A stretch of DNA of 64,000 nt from Phycisphaerae bacterium. Lineage in GTDB: Bacteria > Planctomycetota > Phycisphaerae > UBA1845. Position 1 is the stretch's first letter; each line of letters opens with the position of its first letter. The translations under genes were made by a program, and so were the position numbers. The DNA lies in assembly GCA_024102815.1 (NCBI GenBank), contig JAGFJJ010000010.1:62001-126000 (forward strand), read 5' to 3'. Below are positions 63,427-64,000 of the stretch, piece by piece. A model generated the notes under the pieces. It saw nothing but the letters and a program-made list of their open reading frames with translations. It ran no database searches and was not told where the DNA came from.

Positions 63427-64000
63427 ATGCGGAACCGTTGTCGTGCGGTGCTCTTCCTGATGGTGACGCTTGTCGGCGTCATTTATTGCGGTTCAGCTAA
63501 CGCCCAGGTCGAGCTTTCCGTGCCCGCTGAGCCCCCTTCCACACCAGGTTCGGAAAAGCCGAGGGGGCCGGATTCGCCGCTCGCGACGACGCGGCCCGGT
63601 GATCCCGTCGCGTTCATACCGACGGCCTCCCTTTGCATGGAGTCCGAGACGCAGTGTCACGTTCCTGACGGCCTCGTACGGACCGCCCTCCGACTTCGTC
63701 GCAGTGATGTCCCCATCGTCGCCGGGCAGTTCTCGCTCCGCTTCGACCCCGATGTGCTGGATATCGTGGACGTCGCCCCCGGTCGTGCCTGCGATCCGGA
63801 CTCTCCATTCGTTTCAACGTTCGCCGAAAATGTGAACAAGGAATTGGGCGCCATTTTCCTGGCGGTAAGCGTCGATGCGGCAAACCTCGACGATGCCACG
63901 GCCGGTCCGGCCAGCATGGTCTGCCTGACATTTCGAGCGAAGACGCAGGGCCTTTGCGACGTCGGACTGGTCGCCGGCCTCTCGCCGACCACGACCCTGC
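63427..64000 (+). CDS. Secreted cohesin-like protein, 3' end missing
   Basis: The frame is open from an ATG at 63427 to the window edge (191 codons). It begins with a signal peptide (MRNRCRAVLFLMVTLVGV with cleavage after SANA), a Pro-rich linker, then a beta-rich domain with VAGQFSLRFDPDVLDIVDVA and SMVCLTFRAKTQGLCDV. That pattern resembles the cohesin-type beta-sandwich found in many planctomycete exported proteins, often with a C-terminal dockerin; its end is not visible here. Two Cys pairs may form disulfides. Function is unknown; a surface or adhesion role is only a guess. Confidence 0.7.
   Translation, partial: MRNRCRAVLFLMVTLVGVIYCGSANAQVELSVPAEPPSTPGSEKPRGPDSPLATTRPGDPVAFIPTASLCMESETQCHVPDGLVRTALRLRRSDVPIVAGQFSLRFDPDVLDIVDVAPGRACDPDSPFVSTFAENVNKELGAIFLAVSVDAANLDDATAGPASMVCLTFRAKTQGLCDVGLVAGLSPTTTL

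Overview
The window reads as a high-GC, Gram-negative chromosome, most likely from the Planctomycetota (Phycisphaerae-like). The evidence is a Kdo transferase (waaA) for LPS, flagellins with FliD and FliS, a prepilin-type protein with a C-terminal D-G-H-V motif, large secreted multihaem cytochromes, a cohesin-like secreted protein at the right edge, and a Lys-rich extension on ThiC. This assignment is inference; there is no rRNA gene in the window to confirm it. No complete prophage or CRISPR array is seen.

Layout: 1-5.9 kb holds the end of a retropepsin-like protein, a fused branched-chain 2-oxoacid dehydrogenase E1, a glutaryl-CoA dehydrogenase-like enzyme, a Gly-rich membrane protein and a pseudopilin. 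6.2-18.4 kb holds ygiQ, a zinc-ribbon membrane protein with an internal duplication, an ACT-domain protein, a DUF2238-like membrane protein, a 9-haem lipoprotein, truD, waaA and acs. 18.6-28.4 kb is an electron-transfer region: a 15-haem NHL-propeller cytochrome, a ClC channel, and a minus-strand operon of an AcfC-DsrE fusion, a HybA-like Fe-S protein, a HybB/NrfD-like membrane protein and a 13-haem cytochrome. 28.6-35.1 kb is the mutagenesis cassette imuA-imuB-dnaE2. 35.4-40.2 kb holds a B12/radical SAM protein and thiC under a TPP riboswitch. 40.2-50.3 kb holds an HDOD protein, two flagellins, a very large FliD, FliS and a TPR protein. 50.6-54.4 kb holds ilvE, a phospholipase C-like protein, an RsbV/RsbW-like pair and acylphosphatase. 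54.7-60.4 kb holds etfBA, a membrane Fe-S oxidoreductase of the FadF type and a MmgE/PrpD protein. The right end holds an orphan PD-(D/E)xK protein, a POT-like transporter and the start of a secreted cohesin-like protein.

The most unusual locus is dnaE2. Its reading frame stays open for 1377 codons, but about 313 of these are foreign. A 651-bp insertion carries its own complete gene for a four-helix-bundle protein of the family found in 23S rRNA intervening sequences, bounded by inverted arrays of GGCACGAAG-type repeats. A second insertion of about 290 bp consists only of the same repeat families. Without both, DnaE2 would be about 1064 residues, the normal size. This looks like an rRNA-IVS-type element that has colonised a protein-coding gene while keeping its frame.

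Metabolically, acyl-CoA dehydrogenase-type enzymes such as the GCDH-like protein could pass electrons to EtfAB and then, through the FadF-like protein, to menaquinone. The Fe-S/NrfD/13-haem operon could link the quinone pool to periplasmic cytochromes and so to the 9- and 15-haem proteins. These links are inferred from families and neighbourhood only.
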